From contig NZ_JBIGHW010000007.1 in NCBI RefSeq assembly GCF_043555875.1, positions 223,210-287,209 on the forward strand: 64,000 nt of DNA. Reading direction: 5' to 3'. A model generated the notes under the pieces. It was given only the letters and a program-made list of their open reading frames with translations, made no database searches and was not told the DNA's origin. Within the stretch, counting starts at the first letter, position 1; the number at the start of each line of letters is the position of its first letter. This document shows, in pieces, positions 50,673-58,814 of the stretch. The DNA is from Pelomonas margarita (GTDB lineage: Bacteria; Pseudomonadota; Gammaproteobacteria; Burkholderiales; Burkholderiaceae_C). A program made the position numbers and the translations under genes.

Positions 50673-51487
50673 ACGAGCTGCCAGGCCTCGGGCGCATGCA
50701 CGAGGCCCATGTGGCCCACGCCGTCCAGCCGGTGCGCCCGCGCGCCGGGCAGCACGGCGCGCTCAGCCGGGTTGACGATCTGGTCGCAGGGCGTCCAGAG
50801 GCAGTCCACATCCGGCAATCCCGGCAGCTCCGCCAGCCAGGCGCTGCCTTGGCGCATCTGCGCCGCGTTGACGCCCAGCCCCAACGCCGCCATGCGCGTG
50901 CCCTGATGCGGTGAGCCCAGCGTGATAACGCGCGGCGTCGCGTGCCCGGCGCCATATTTGCGCCACCAGGCCCGCAGGGCCAAGCCGCCCATGCTGTGCG
51001 CGCACAGCAGTGGCATCCGGCCGGTCAGGCGCTTGAGCTGCTGCACGCCGGCCTCGATCTCATCGGCATAGGTGTCGATGCTGCCGAACGCCGGCTCCAG
51101 CGTCGGCGCGACGAAGGCCACACCCTGCGCGCGCAGACGCAGCATCCAGCCATTCCAGCGCCCGCGGTTGCACGAGAAGCCATGCACCAGCAGCACGCCC
51201 TGCGTGGCGCCGGCGGGCAGGTGATCGGGCTCGGCCCACTCCCGCCACGGCTGGCGCCAGGAGAACGCCAGCTCGCTGGCGGCGACCTCACCGGCCCAGG
51301 CCCGCAAGAGCTGACCCCACGCCGGCGCCGGCCGGTTGACCCAGCGCAGCTGCGCAAAGCCAAGCGCCAGCACGGCGGCATGCAGGCCCAGCGTCGCCAC
51401 GCCCCAGGCCCAGCCGAAGCGCCAGCCCACCCACAGCGCCACGGCCAGCCGCAGCAACACCCAGATCCTCTGCAGTCGTGCATTCAT
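50627..51487 (-). CDS. alpha/beta-hydrolase (lipase-like), membrane-anchored
   Basis: This 286-residue protein has N-terminal hydrophobic helices (residues ~8-50) and an alpha/beta-hydrolase domain. VHGFSCNRGRW is the oxyanion region, the nucleophile is Ser165 (AHSMGG), and the acid and His lie in WTPCDQIV and GVGHMGLVH. It resembles triacylglycerol lipases/acyltransferases. The ATG at 51487 is chosen over a GTG at 51493. It overlaps hpd by 46 bases at the 3' end, which is unusual for convergent genes. Confidence 0.82.
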   Translation of the reverse strand: MNARLQRIWVLLRLAVALWVGWRFGWAWGVATLGLHAAVLALGFAQLRWVNRPAPAWGQLLRAWAGEVAASELAFSWRQPWREWAEPDHLPAGATQGVLLVHGFSCNRGRWNGWMLRLRAQGVAFVAPTLEPAFGSIDTYADEIEAGVQQLKRLTGRMPLLCAHSMGGLALRAWWRKYGAGHATPRVITLGSPHQGTRMAALGLGVNAAQMRQGSAWLAELPGLPDVDCLWTPCDQIVNPAERAVLPGARAHRLDGVGHMGLVHAPEAWQLVQDALASSFSTPRRI

Positions 51488-51522
51488 CGCCACAGTGTAG
51501 GAAGGCAGAATCAGTGCGCTCC

Positions 51523-52224
51523 ATGGACTCTCTAAGCGCCGAATCCCTGCTGACCGAACTGCATGCCGTCGACGCCGAGCGCGCCCGGCGCGCCGCCGAC
51601 CCCGCGCTTCAGGCGCGCGTGCAGTCCCTGAAGGCCTACCAGCAGAAGCGCTTCGCCCACACCTACGCCGACCTGCTCAGCCACTCGCGCTACGAGGCCG
51701 CCACGCGCTTCTTCCTGCACGAGCTCTACGGCCCAGGCGACTACCGCCAGCGCGATGCGCAGTTCGCCCGCGTCATCCCCACGCTGACCCGGCTGTTCCC
51801 CGACGAGGTGGTGGACACCGTCGCCAAGCTCGCACGCCTGCATGCGCTGTCGGAACGCCTGGACACCCGCATGGCCGAGCACCTGGCATCAACCGCCATC
51901 ACGGCGCCGGACTACGCCCTCGCGTGGCGCGCCTGCGGCGAGCCGGCCGCGCGCCAGCAGCAGATCGCACTGACGATGGCCGTCGGCGAGTCGCTGGACC
52001 GACTCACGCGCAAGCCGCTGCTGCGGCAGTCCCTGCGGCTGATGCGCGGCCCGGCGCAGATGGCCGGCCTTGGCACACTGCAGACCTTCCTGGAGACCGG
52101 CTTCGACACCTTCCGCGCGATGCGCGGCGCAGCCGAGTTCCTGTCCACTGTGCGACAGCGCGAGGACACATTGGCACGCGCCCTCTTTCAAGCCGATACC
52201 GACGTCCTAGGGCAACTCCCCTAG
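51523..52224 (+). CDS. conserved protein of unknown function
   Basis: This 233-residue, mainly helical protein contains the recognisable segment ATRFFLHELYGPGDYRQRD, and RFPDEVV-like and TFRAMRGAAEFL segments. Similar proteins occur in beta- and gammaproteobacteria without an assigned function. It lacks a signal peptide and membrane helices. It is divergent from the hydrolase gene, with 35 bases between the starts, and precedes a fatty-acid CoA ligase gene, so a link to lipid metabolism is possible but unproven. Confidence 0.65.
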   Translation: MDSLSAESLLTELHAVDAERARRAADPALQARVQSLKAYQQKRFAHTYADLLSHSRYEAATRFFLHELYGPGDYRQRDAQFARVIPTLTRLFPDEVVDTVAKLARLHALSERLDTRMAEHLASTAITAPDYALAWRACGEPAARQQQIALTMAVGESLDRLTRKPLLRQSLRLMRGPAQMAGLGTLQTFLETGFDTFRAMRGAAEFLSTVRQREDTLARALFQADTDVLGQLP

Positions 52225-52288
52225 CTCGATGTAACCGGCAGTCCCACCATCGGCGGCTTCACGCAGAGCACGCCAAAAGGGCCCGCCG

Positions 52289-54031
52289 ATGACCGCCGTT
52301 CTTGCCGACGTCCCGCATGTGACATCTCGCGCCAAACCGTGGCTGGCGAGCTATCCGGCCGGCGTGCCGTCGCAGGTTGACACCAGCGCCTACCGCTCGC
52401 TGGTGGAGTTGCTGGAGGCCGCGTTCCGCCAGCATGCGCGCCGCGACGCCGCCATCTGCATGGGCCAGCGCATGCGCTTTGACGAGATGGACCGGCTGTC
52501 CGTGCAGCTGGGTGCGTGGCTGCAGGCCCAGGGGCTGAGGCAGGGCGACCGCGTCGCCCTCATGATGCCCAACGTGCTGCAGTACGGCGTGGCCATCGCC
52601 GCCATCCTGCGGGCCGGCTTTGTCGTCGTGAACGTGAACCCGCTGTACACGCCGCGCGAGCTGGAGCACCAGCTGAAGGACTCGGGCGCCCGCGCCATCG
52701 TCGTGCTGGAGAACTTCGCGCACACGCTGGCCGAGGTCATCAACGCGACCGACGTGCACCACGTCGTGCTCGCCTCCATGGGCGACCTGCTGAGCTGGTG
52801 GAAGGGCCCGCTGATCAACTTCGCCGTGCGCCACCTGAAGAAGATGGTGCCGGAGTTCCGCCTGCCTGTCGGCGACGGCCGCACTGTCGTGCGCTTCAAC
52901 GAGGCGCTCAGCCACGGTGAGCGCCTGCACCTGAAGAAGCCCGAGCTCGGCCCCGACGACGTTGCCTTCTTGCAGTACACCGGCGGCACCACCGGCGTGT
53001 CCAAGGGCGCCACGCTGCTGCACCGGAACATCGTCGCCAACATCCTGCAGGTGGAGGCCTGGTTCCAGCCCATGCTGTCCACCGTGCCCGGCTACGACAA
53101 CGGCGACGTGCAGTTCACCAACGTCTGCGCGCTGCCGCTGTATCACATCTACGCGCTGACGGCCTGCTTCATGCTCGGCGCACGCATGGGCCACCTGAAC
53201 ATCCTGGTGCCCAACCCGCGCGACATCCCCGGCTTCATCGAGACGCTGCGCGGCCACAAGATCCACATCTTCCCGGCCGTCAACACGCTGTTCAACGCGC
53301 TGGCCAACGAACCCGCCTTCGCGCGGCTGGATTTCTCCGAGCTGACCATCTCCAACGGCGGCGGCATGGCCGTGCAGCAGGCCACGGCCGAGCGCTGGCT
53401 CAAGGTCACCGGCTGCCCGGTCGTCGAAGGCTACGGCCTGTCCGAGACCTCGCCGGCCGCCACCATCAACCGGCTGGACATCCGCGCCTTCAACGGCAGC
53501 ATCGGCCTGCCCATCTCGGGCACCGAGATCACCATCCGCGACGACGACGGGCAAGACCTGCCCCTGGGCGAACGCGGCGAGATCTGCATCCGCGGCCCCC
53601 AGGTCATGGCCGGCTACTGGCGCCGCCCGGACGAGACGGCCAACGTCATGTACGACGACGGCTTCTTCAAGAGCGGCGACATCGGCATCATGGACGAGCG
53701 CGGCTACGTGCGCATCGTCGACCGCAAGAAGGACATGATCCTCGTCAGCGGCTTCAACGTATACCCGACCGAGATCGAGCAGGTCGTCGGCATGCACCCG
53801 GGCGTGCTGGAATGCGCCGCCGTCGGTGTGCCGGACGCCAAGTCCGGCGAAGCCGTCAAGCTGTTTGTCGTCAAGAGCGACCCGGCGCTGGCCGAGGAAG
53901 ACTTGACCAGCTACTGCGCCCAGCAGATGACGGCCTACAAGCGGCCTAAGTTCATCGAATTCCGCGACGAGCTCCCCAAGAGCAACGTCGGCAAGATCCT
54001 GCGCCGCGAGCTGCGAACCAACACCGCCTGA
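52289..54031 (+). CDS. fadD: long-chain fatty-acid-CoA ligase
   Basis: This 580-residue ANL-superfamily enzyme activates fatty acids to acyl-CoA with ATP. The P-loop motif YTGGTTGVSKGA, the LPLYHIYAL segment, GYGLSETSP and the hinge/catalytic region KSGDIGIMDERGY, DRKKDMILVSGFNVYPTE and the SNVGKILRRELR lysine are present. Length matches FadD. A GC-rich hairpin follows at 54046-54070. Confidence 0.92.
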   Translation: MTAVLADVPHVTSRAKPWLASYPAGVPSQVDTSAYRSLVELLEAAFRQHARRDAAICMGQRMRFDEMDRLSVQLGAWLQAQGLRQGDRVALMMPNVLQYGVAIAAILRAGFVVVNVNPLYTPRELEHQLKDSGARAIVVLENFAHTLAEVINATDVHHVVLASMGDLLSWWKGPLINFAVRHLKKMVPEFRLPVGDGRTVVRFNEALSHGERLHLKKPELGPDDVAFLQYTGGTTGVSKGATLLHRNIVANILQVEAWFQPMLSTVPGYDNGDVQFTNVCALPLYHIYALTACFMLGARMGHLNILVPNPRDIPGFIETLRGHKIHIFPAVNTLFNALANEPAFARLDFSELTISNGGGMAVQQATAERWLKVTGCPVVEGYGLSETSPAATINRLDIRAFNGSIGLPISGTEITIRDDDGQDLPLGERGEICIRGPQVMAGYWRRPDETANVMYDDGFFKSGDIGIMDERGYVRIVDRKKDMILVSGFNVYPTEIEQVVGMHPGVLECAAVGVPDAKSGEAVKLFVVKSDPALAEEDLTSYCAQQMTAYKRPKFIEFRDELPKSNVGKILRRELRTNTA

Positions 54032-54045
54032 CGGTTTGCCAGGCC

Positions 54046-54070
54046 GGCGCCAGGCCTGCAGTCTGGCGCC
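54046..54070. terminator. possible bidirectional terminator between fadD and the SGNH gene
   Basis: GGCGCCAG and CTGGCGCC form a perfect 8-bp stem with a nine-base loop between two convergent stop codons (54031 and 54085). There is no T-run on either side, so termination may depend on Rho. Confidence 0.45.
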
Positions 54071-54084
54071 GCAACAACGAATGA

Positions 54085-55035
54085 TCAGAACGGGTTGTTC
54101 TTGGCGCGCGTCAGCGCCAGCATGCCGATGCGCTGCTGCGCGGTCGGGCCCAGCAGCGTGTCGCCGGCCCACAGCCAGGTCGACGACGCGTCCGCCTTCA
54201 GCGTCTCCGTCGTGCAGTCCTGCGGTGCCACGTCGCTGCGGCAGGCCGCCTGCGTGACGTCCGAGTAGCCGAAGGCGGCCGGGAAGCGGGCGATCTGCTG
54301 GATGGTCTCGTCCACCAGCACCAGGCCCACCAGGCGGCCGTCGTTCAGCAGGTTCAGGCGCATCTCGACGTTGAAGGCCACGCTGAGCTGGTCCAGGAAG
54401 GCGGCGCGGTCGATGTCGGTCTGCTGCAGGCGCTCGTTCTGGCCGAACGGCGTCAGGCCCACGTCGAAGATGGTGGCAATGACCACGCGGCCATTGGCGT
54501 TGGCGATGCGGTTGGCCTGCTGGGCCAGCAGCCTGCCGCGTGCCTTGGCCTCGTTGATCAGCGAGTCCTTGTTGACGGCCGGGAACTGGCGGTACAGCTC
54601 CACGATGTCGTTCACGCCCACCATGATGGACACCAGGTCCTTGGGACCGAAACGGTCGTTGGACAGGTGCTCGTCGATCTTGTCGCGAACGTCCGCCACC
54701 TTGGCGCCAGCGGCCGCGTACATGATGCCCTGGGGCAGCGCCACGAAGGACGTGTTGCACTGCGAGTAGACGAAGCCGAAGCCGCTGGCCAGCACCTGCG
54801 TCCAGACCGGGTTGCCCGCGCACTCCACCTGGCGCGTGTCGGCGTTCAGGCCGTTGATGGTGTACTTCTTGCCGCTCTGCAGGATGGTGCCGCTTTCGTC
54901 ACCGAAGGCAATGATGCGGTTGGGCGCAAACGGCTCGATCTGTGCGGTGCCCCCGCCGCCACAGCCGGCGAGCAGCGCTGCGACCGCCATCGCGGCCAGT
55001 CCGCGCTTCAGTTTCTTCGAGACAACACGTTGCAT
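54085..55035 (-). CDS. SGNH/GDSL-fold lipoprotein with altered catalytic motifs
   Basis: This 316-residue protein has a lipobox (LLAGC) and a Gly linker, then an SGNH fold: IIAFGDESG for block I, the AAAGAKV block II glycine and VGVNDIV for block III. Block V reads WAGDTLLGPTAQQR, where the usual DxxHPT histidine is missing, and block I reads GDES rather than GDS. It may be an altered esterase or a non-catalytic binding protein. The ATG at 55035 is chosen. Confidence 0.75.
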   Translation of the reverse strand: MQRVVSKKLKRGLAAMAVAALLAGCGGGGTAQIEPFAPNRIIAFGDESGTILQSGKKYTINGLNADTRQVECAGNPVWTQVLASGFGFVYSQCNTSFVALPQGIMYAAAGAKVADVRDKIDEHLSNDRFGPKDLVSIMVGVNDIVELYRQFPAVNKDSLINEAKARGRLLAQQANRIANANGRVVIATIFDVGLTPFGQNERLQQTDIDRAAFLDQLSVAFNVEMRLNLLNDGRLVGLVLVDETIQQIARFPAAFGYSDVTQAACRSDVAPQDCTTETLKADASSTWLWAGDTLLGPTAQQRIGMLALTRAKNNPF

Positions 55036-55064
55036 GGCGATCAATTCAGGGACAGGGGGAAAAC

Positions 55065-56048
55065 TCAATCGGTGAAGGCGGCGGCAGCCCGGCTGAGCCG
55101 GTCACGGACGCCATCCCAGGCCGGATCATGCGGAGGCGCCTCGACCCAGATCTCCCGGGCGCCAGCCGCATCCAGCGCCCGCAGCACCGCGAACAACTCG
55201 TGGGCCGCCGTGGCCGGGTCGGACGGCTGGGCCTGCCAGCGCCAGGCCGGCAACCGGGCGCGTGAATATACCGCCAGCCCTTCCAGGCTCCCGCTGGCGG
55301 CCGCTGCCGCCAGACGTAAAGAAAGACCGTCGGCATCCAGCAGCCGCACGCGGGCAGCCGGCGCGTAGTGCGCGGCCAGCGTGCCGGAGGCCTTGGGCGC
55401 CGTCGCATCGGGCTCGGCCAGCGGCTGGCCCAGCGCCGCCTCGATGCGCGCGCGGCTCAGCAGGCCCGGGCGCAGCAGCGCCGGGCGGGCACGGCTGCAG
55501 TCCACGATACTGGACTCGATGCCCACCTCGCAGGCGCCACCATCCAGCACCAGCAGCCCGGGGCCGAATTCCTCGCCGACATGGGTCGCCAGCGTCGGGC
55601 TCACGCGACCGAAGCGGTTGGCGCTGGGCGCAGCCACGCCCAACACGCCCAGGTCGCGCGCGGCGGCCAACACCGCACGCGCCACCGGGTGCGCCGGCGA
55701 GCGCAGCGCCACCGTGGCCTGGCGCCCGGCAGCGGCCTCGGCCATGCCGGGCGCGCGCGGCACGATGACCGTCAGCGGCCCCGGCCAGAAGGCGTCCATC
55801 AGCCGGCGCGCGGTGTCGGGCAGGTGATCGGCAAACGGCTCGGCGCCCGCAGCGTCCAGCACATGGACGATGAGCGGGTGATCGCTGGGCCGCCCCTTGG
55901 CCGCGAAGATCTTGGCGACGGCCTCGTCGCGGTCGGCCCGCGCGGCCAGGCCGTAAACGGTCTCGGTGGGCAGCCCCAGCAGCTCACCGTCGGCCAGGCG
56001 GCGCGCGGCGGCCTCAACGGCGGCGGGGTCGGTGCCGGGCTGCAGCAT
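55065..56048 (-). CDS. threonylcarbamoyl-AMP synthase, Sua5 type
   Basis: This 327-residue enzyme makes threonylcarbamoyl-AMP for the t6A modification of ANN-decoding tRNAs. The YrdC domain is residues 1-210 (LGLPTETVYGLA, KGRPSDHPLIVHV, RSPAHPVA, APSANRFGRVSPT, ESSIVDC). The Sua5 C-terminal domain follows from about residue 235. Its start overlaps the purK stop by one base (TGATG). Coupling of Sua5 to purine genes is common in betaproteobacteria. Confidence 0.93.
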   Translation of the reverse strand: MLQPGTDPAAVEAAARRLADGELLGLPTETVYGLAARADRDEAVAKIFAAKGRPSDHPLIVHVLDAAGAEPFADHLPDTARRLMDAFWPGPLTVIVPRAPGMAEAAAGRQATVALRSPAHPVARAVLAAARDLGVLGVAAPSANRFGRVSPTLATHVGEEFGPGLLVLDGGACEVGIESSIVDCSRARPALLRPGLLSRARIEAALGQPLAEPDATAPKASGTLAAHYAPAARVRLLDADGLSLRLAAAAASGSLEGLAVYSRARLPAWRWQAQPSDPATAAHELFAVLRALDAAGAREIWVEAPPHDPAWDGVRDRLSRAAAAFTD

Positions 56049-57235
56049 CAGAAGTCGGTCGGCAGGCCGAGGATGAGGGCCGCCTCCAGCGCGATCAGGT
56101 GCGCCGCCTCGGCCGTGGCGGCCGTGATGTTGAGGTGCCCCATCTTGCGGCCGTGGCGCGCCTCGGCCTTGCCGTACAGGTGCAGGTGAGTACCCGGCAG
56201 GGCCAGCACGCGGTCCCAGGCTGGCGGCGTCGGGCCGCCCTCCTCACTGAACCACAGGTCGCCCAGCAGGTTCAGCATGACGGCGGCCGAATGCTGGCGC
56301 GGCTCGGGCAGCGGCAGGCCGGCCAGCGCCCGCACCTGCAGCTCGAACTGCGACGCGCTGGCGCCGTTCATCGTCCAATGGCCGGAGTTGTGCGGGCGTG
56401 GCGCCATCTCGTTGACGACCAAGCGGCCGTCATGCAGCCAGAAGAACTCGATGCACAGCACACCGACGTAGCCCAACGCCTCGGCCACTTGGCGGGCGGC
56501 GGCCACGGCCTGCTGCTGCACGTCAGTCGGCACGGCGGGCGCCGGCACCTCGGTAACGGACAAGATGCCGCCGCGGTGCAGGTTCTGCTGCACCGGGTAG
56601 TTCACCAGCTGGCCGTCGGCGCCGCGCGCCACCAGCACGCTGAGCTCGGCCTTCAGGGGCAGCAGCTGCTCCAGCACGCAGGGCACGCGCTTCAGATCAT
56701 TCCAGGCTGCAGCCAGCTCGACGGCTGTACTCACGCGCACCTGGCCCTTGCCGTCGTAGCCCATGCGGCTGGTCTTGAGGATGCCGGGCAGCAGCGCCGG
56801 ATCCACGGCCGCGAGCTCGATGTCGTTGGTGATGACAGCATGCGGCGCGCACGGTACGCCGGCCGACTCGAAGTGCGCCTTCTCGACCGCACGATCCTGA
56901 CACACGGCCACGCTGGCCGCTGCCGGCGCCACCGTGCGCATGCCGGCCAGCGTTTCCAGCGCCAACGCCGGCACGTTCTCGAACTCGGTGGTGATGGCGT
57001 CGCAGTCTCGCGCCAGCTGGGCCAGGCCGAAGGAGTCCAGGTAGTCGGCCTGGATGTGCTGCTCAGCCACGGCGCCGGCGGGGCTGATGGCATCCGGGTC
57101 CAGCACCACGCAACGGTAGCCAAGCGCCTGGGCGGCGTGCACGAACATGCGGCCAAGCTGGCCACCGCCCAGGACGCCCAGCGTCGCCTGACGCGATTCG
57201 CCCACGACCGAGGCGCCAGGAAGCAGCGCCGTCAT
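56048..57235 (-). CDS. purK: N5-carboxyaminoimidazole ribonucleotide synthase
   Basis: This 395-residue ATP-grasp enzyme carboxylates AIR at N5 in purine synthesis. LGVLGGGQLGRMFVHAA at the start, ITTEFENVPALALE, KTSRMGYDGKGQ, FEFFW-like and VNEMAPRPHNSGHWT are typical. It overlaps purE upstream and sua5 downstream by one base each, so the three are translationally coupled. Confidence 0.97.
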   Translation of the reverse strand: MTALLPGASVVGESRQATLGVLGGGQLGRMFVHAAQALGYRCVVLDPDAISPAGAVAEQHIQADYLDSFGLAQLARDCDAITTEFENVPALALETLAGMRTVAPAAASVAVCQDRAVEKAHFESAGVPCAPHAVITNDIELAAVDPALLPGILKTSRMGYDGKGQVRVSTAVELAAAWNDLKRVPCVLEQLLPLKAELSVLVARGADGQLVNYPVQQNLHRGGILSVTEVPAPAVPTDVQQQAVAAARQVAEALGYVGVLCIEFFWLHDGRLVVNEMAPRPHNSGHWTMNGASASQFELQVRALAGLPLPEPRQHSAAVMLNLLGDLWFSEEGGPTPPAWDRVLALPGTHLHLYGKAEARHGRKMGHLNITAATAEAAHLIALEAALILGLPTDF

Positions 57236-57747
57236 CAGCGGAGATCCTCGGTCATAGCCTGGGCCACAGCGGTCTGCTTCGCGCGGAAGGCGTTCAGCTT
57301 CTCCAGCAGCGCTGCGTCGCCCGTGGCCAGCATGGCCACGGCGAACAGCGCCGCGTTGGCCGCGCCGGCAGCGCCGATGGCGAAGGTCGCGACCGGGATG
57401 CCCTTGGGCATCTGCACGATGGAGTGCAGCGAGTCCACGCCCTGCAGGTGGCGGCTGGCCACCGGCACGCCCAGGACGGGTACGGTCGTCTTGGCGGCCA
57501 GCATGCCCGGCAGGTGGGCCGCGCCGCCGGCGCCAGCGATGATGGCCTTCAGGCCCCGGCCGCTGGCGGCCTCGGCATAGGCGAACATCTCGTCGGGCAT
57601 GCGGTGGGCCGACACGACCCGCGCCTCGAACGTGACACCGAACTCGGTCAGAATCTCGGCCGCCAGCTTCATCGTGTCCCAGTCGCTGCTGGAGCCCATG
57701 ACGATGCCGATGACGGCGTCAGGGTTCGTGGGGGCTGAGATGGACAA
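57235..57747 (-). CDS. purE: N5-carboxyaminoimidazole ribonucleotide mutase
   Basis: This 170-residue enzyme converts N5-CAIR to CAIR. GIVMGSSSDWDTM, SAHRMPDEM and the GAGGAAHLPGM motif are present. No in-frame ATG opens the gene at the expected place. The start is TTG at 57747, six bases after a GGAG site, giving the normal N-terminus. It is divergent from the cnoX-like gene at 57812. Confidence 0.95.
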   Translation of the reverse strand: MSISAPTNPDAVIGIVMGSSSDWDTMKLAAEILTEFGVTFEARVVSAHRMPDEMFAYAEAASGRGLKAIIAGAGGAAHLPGMLAAKTTVPVLGVPVASRHLQGVDSLHSIVQMPKGIPVATFAIGAAGAANAALFAVAMLATGDAALLEKLNAFRAKQTAVAQAMTEDLR

Positions 57748-57811
57748 GACGCACTCCGAGGGCCAGAAAAGCCTTGAATTGTAGAAGCCGGGGCCTCAAC
57801 TCCCTCCGACC

Positions 57812-58762
57812 ATGATCGACATCACCCTCCAGAACTTCGAAGCCGAACTCATCGTCGCGTCCCAGACCCAGCCCGTGCTGCTGGACATCTGGGCGCCGTG
57901 GTGCGGCCCCTGCCGCACGCTGGGCCCCGTCCTGGAGAAGCTGGAGACAGCCTACGCGGGCCGTTTCACGCTGGCCAAGCTCAACAGCGACGAGGTGCCC
58001 GAGATCGCCTCGCAGCTCAGCCAGATGTTTGGCGTGCGCTCCATCCCGTTCTGCGTGATGTTTGCGGGCGGCCAGCCGGTGGACGGCTTCGTCGGTGCCA
58101 TCCCCGAGGCGCAGATCCGCGAGTTCCTGGACAAGCATGTGCCGCCCGGCGAGGAACTGCCCGCAGAGGACGAGGCGCCCGCCGAAGCCGAAGCCGAAGT
58201 CGATGCCGACCTCGAAACCGCGCTGGGCAAGCTGGCCCACGCCGTGCAGGCCGACCCGGCCAACGACGCCGCCCGATTCGACTACGTGAAGGCGCTGCTG
58301 GAGCTGGGCCTGGTGGCCGAGGCCCGCGAAGCCTTCTCGCCCGTGGCGGCCAAGGCGGCCGACACGCTGGTGCCCTCGCCCCGCCTGGCCGCGCTGGCCA
58401 CGTGGCTGGCCGCCTGCGAAGCCGCCGCCGCGACCGACACGGCCGCGCTGCAGGCAGCGATCGCCGCCAACAAGCGCGACTTCGACGCCCGCTTTGCGCT
58501 GGCCCAGGTCCACCTGGCTGGCCAGCGTTTCACCGAGGCCATGGACGAGCTGCTGGAAATCATCATGCGCGACAAGGCCTGGAACGGCGAGGCTGCGCGC
58601 AAGACCTACGTGGCCATCCTGGAGCTGCTGACCAAGCCCGCGCCCAAGCCGGCGGCCGAGGCCAAGACCGGCACGCTGGAACTCGCCGGCAAGGCCGCCG
58701 TCGTGCAGAGCGACCCGCTGATCGACAGCTACCGCCGCAAGCTGTCGATGGCGTTGTTCTGA
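57812..58762 (+). CDS. cnoX: thioredoxin-TPR chaperone (CnoX/YbbN family)
   Basis: This 316-residue protein has an N-terminal thioredoxin domain with an intact WCGPC motif (residues 30-34), an acidic linker (EDEAPAEAEAEVDADLE) and a C-terminal TPR domain. CnoX-type proteins combine holdase and redox protection of partner proteins under bleach stress. The intact CxxC motif suggests disulfide activity, unlike E. coli YbbN. It is divergent from purE, with 64 bases between the starts. Confidence 0.88.
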   Translation: MIDITLQNFEAELIVASQTQPVLLDIWAPWCGPCRTLGPVLEKLETAYAGRFTLAKLNSDEVPEIASQLSQMFGVRSIPFCVMFAGGQPVDGFVGAIPEAQIREFLDKHVPPGEELPAEDEAPAEAEAEVDADLETALGKLAHAVQADPANDAARFDYVKALLELGLVAEAREAFSPVAAKAADTLVPSPRLAALATWLAACEAAAATDTAALQAAIAANKRDFDARFALAQVHLAGQRFTEAMDELLEIIMRDKAWNGEAARKTYVAILELLTKPAPKPAAEAKTGTLELAGKAAVVQSDPLIDSYRRKLSMALF

Positions 58763-58814
58763 CGCGCCAGTCGGCGTTCGATTCGCACGGCGGGCCGGCC
58801 CGCAGCCGACAGGC

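Noticed and set aside
52259..54823. An 854-codon open frame on the minus strand
   Set aside because: It is antisense to fadD and out of frame with the SGNH gene; no recognisable motif or start context.
58790..58803. GCGGGCCGGCCCGC palindrome as a terminator between cnoX and the kinase gene
   Set aside because: It has no loop and no T-run. In DNA of this GC content such palindromes are expected by chance.
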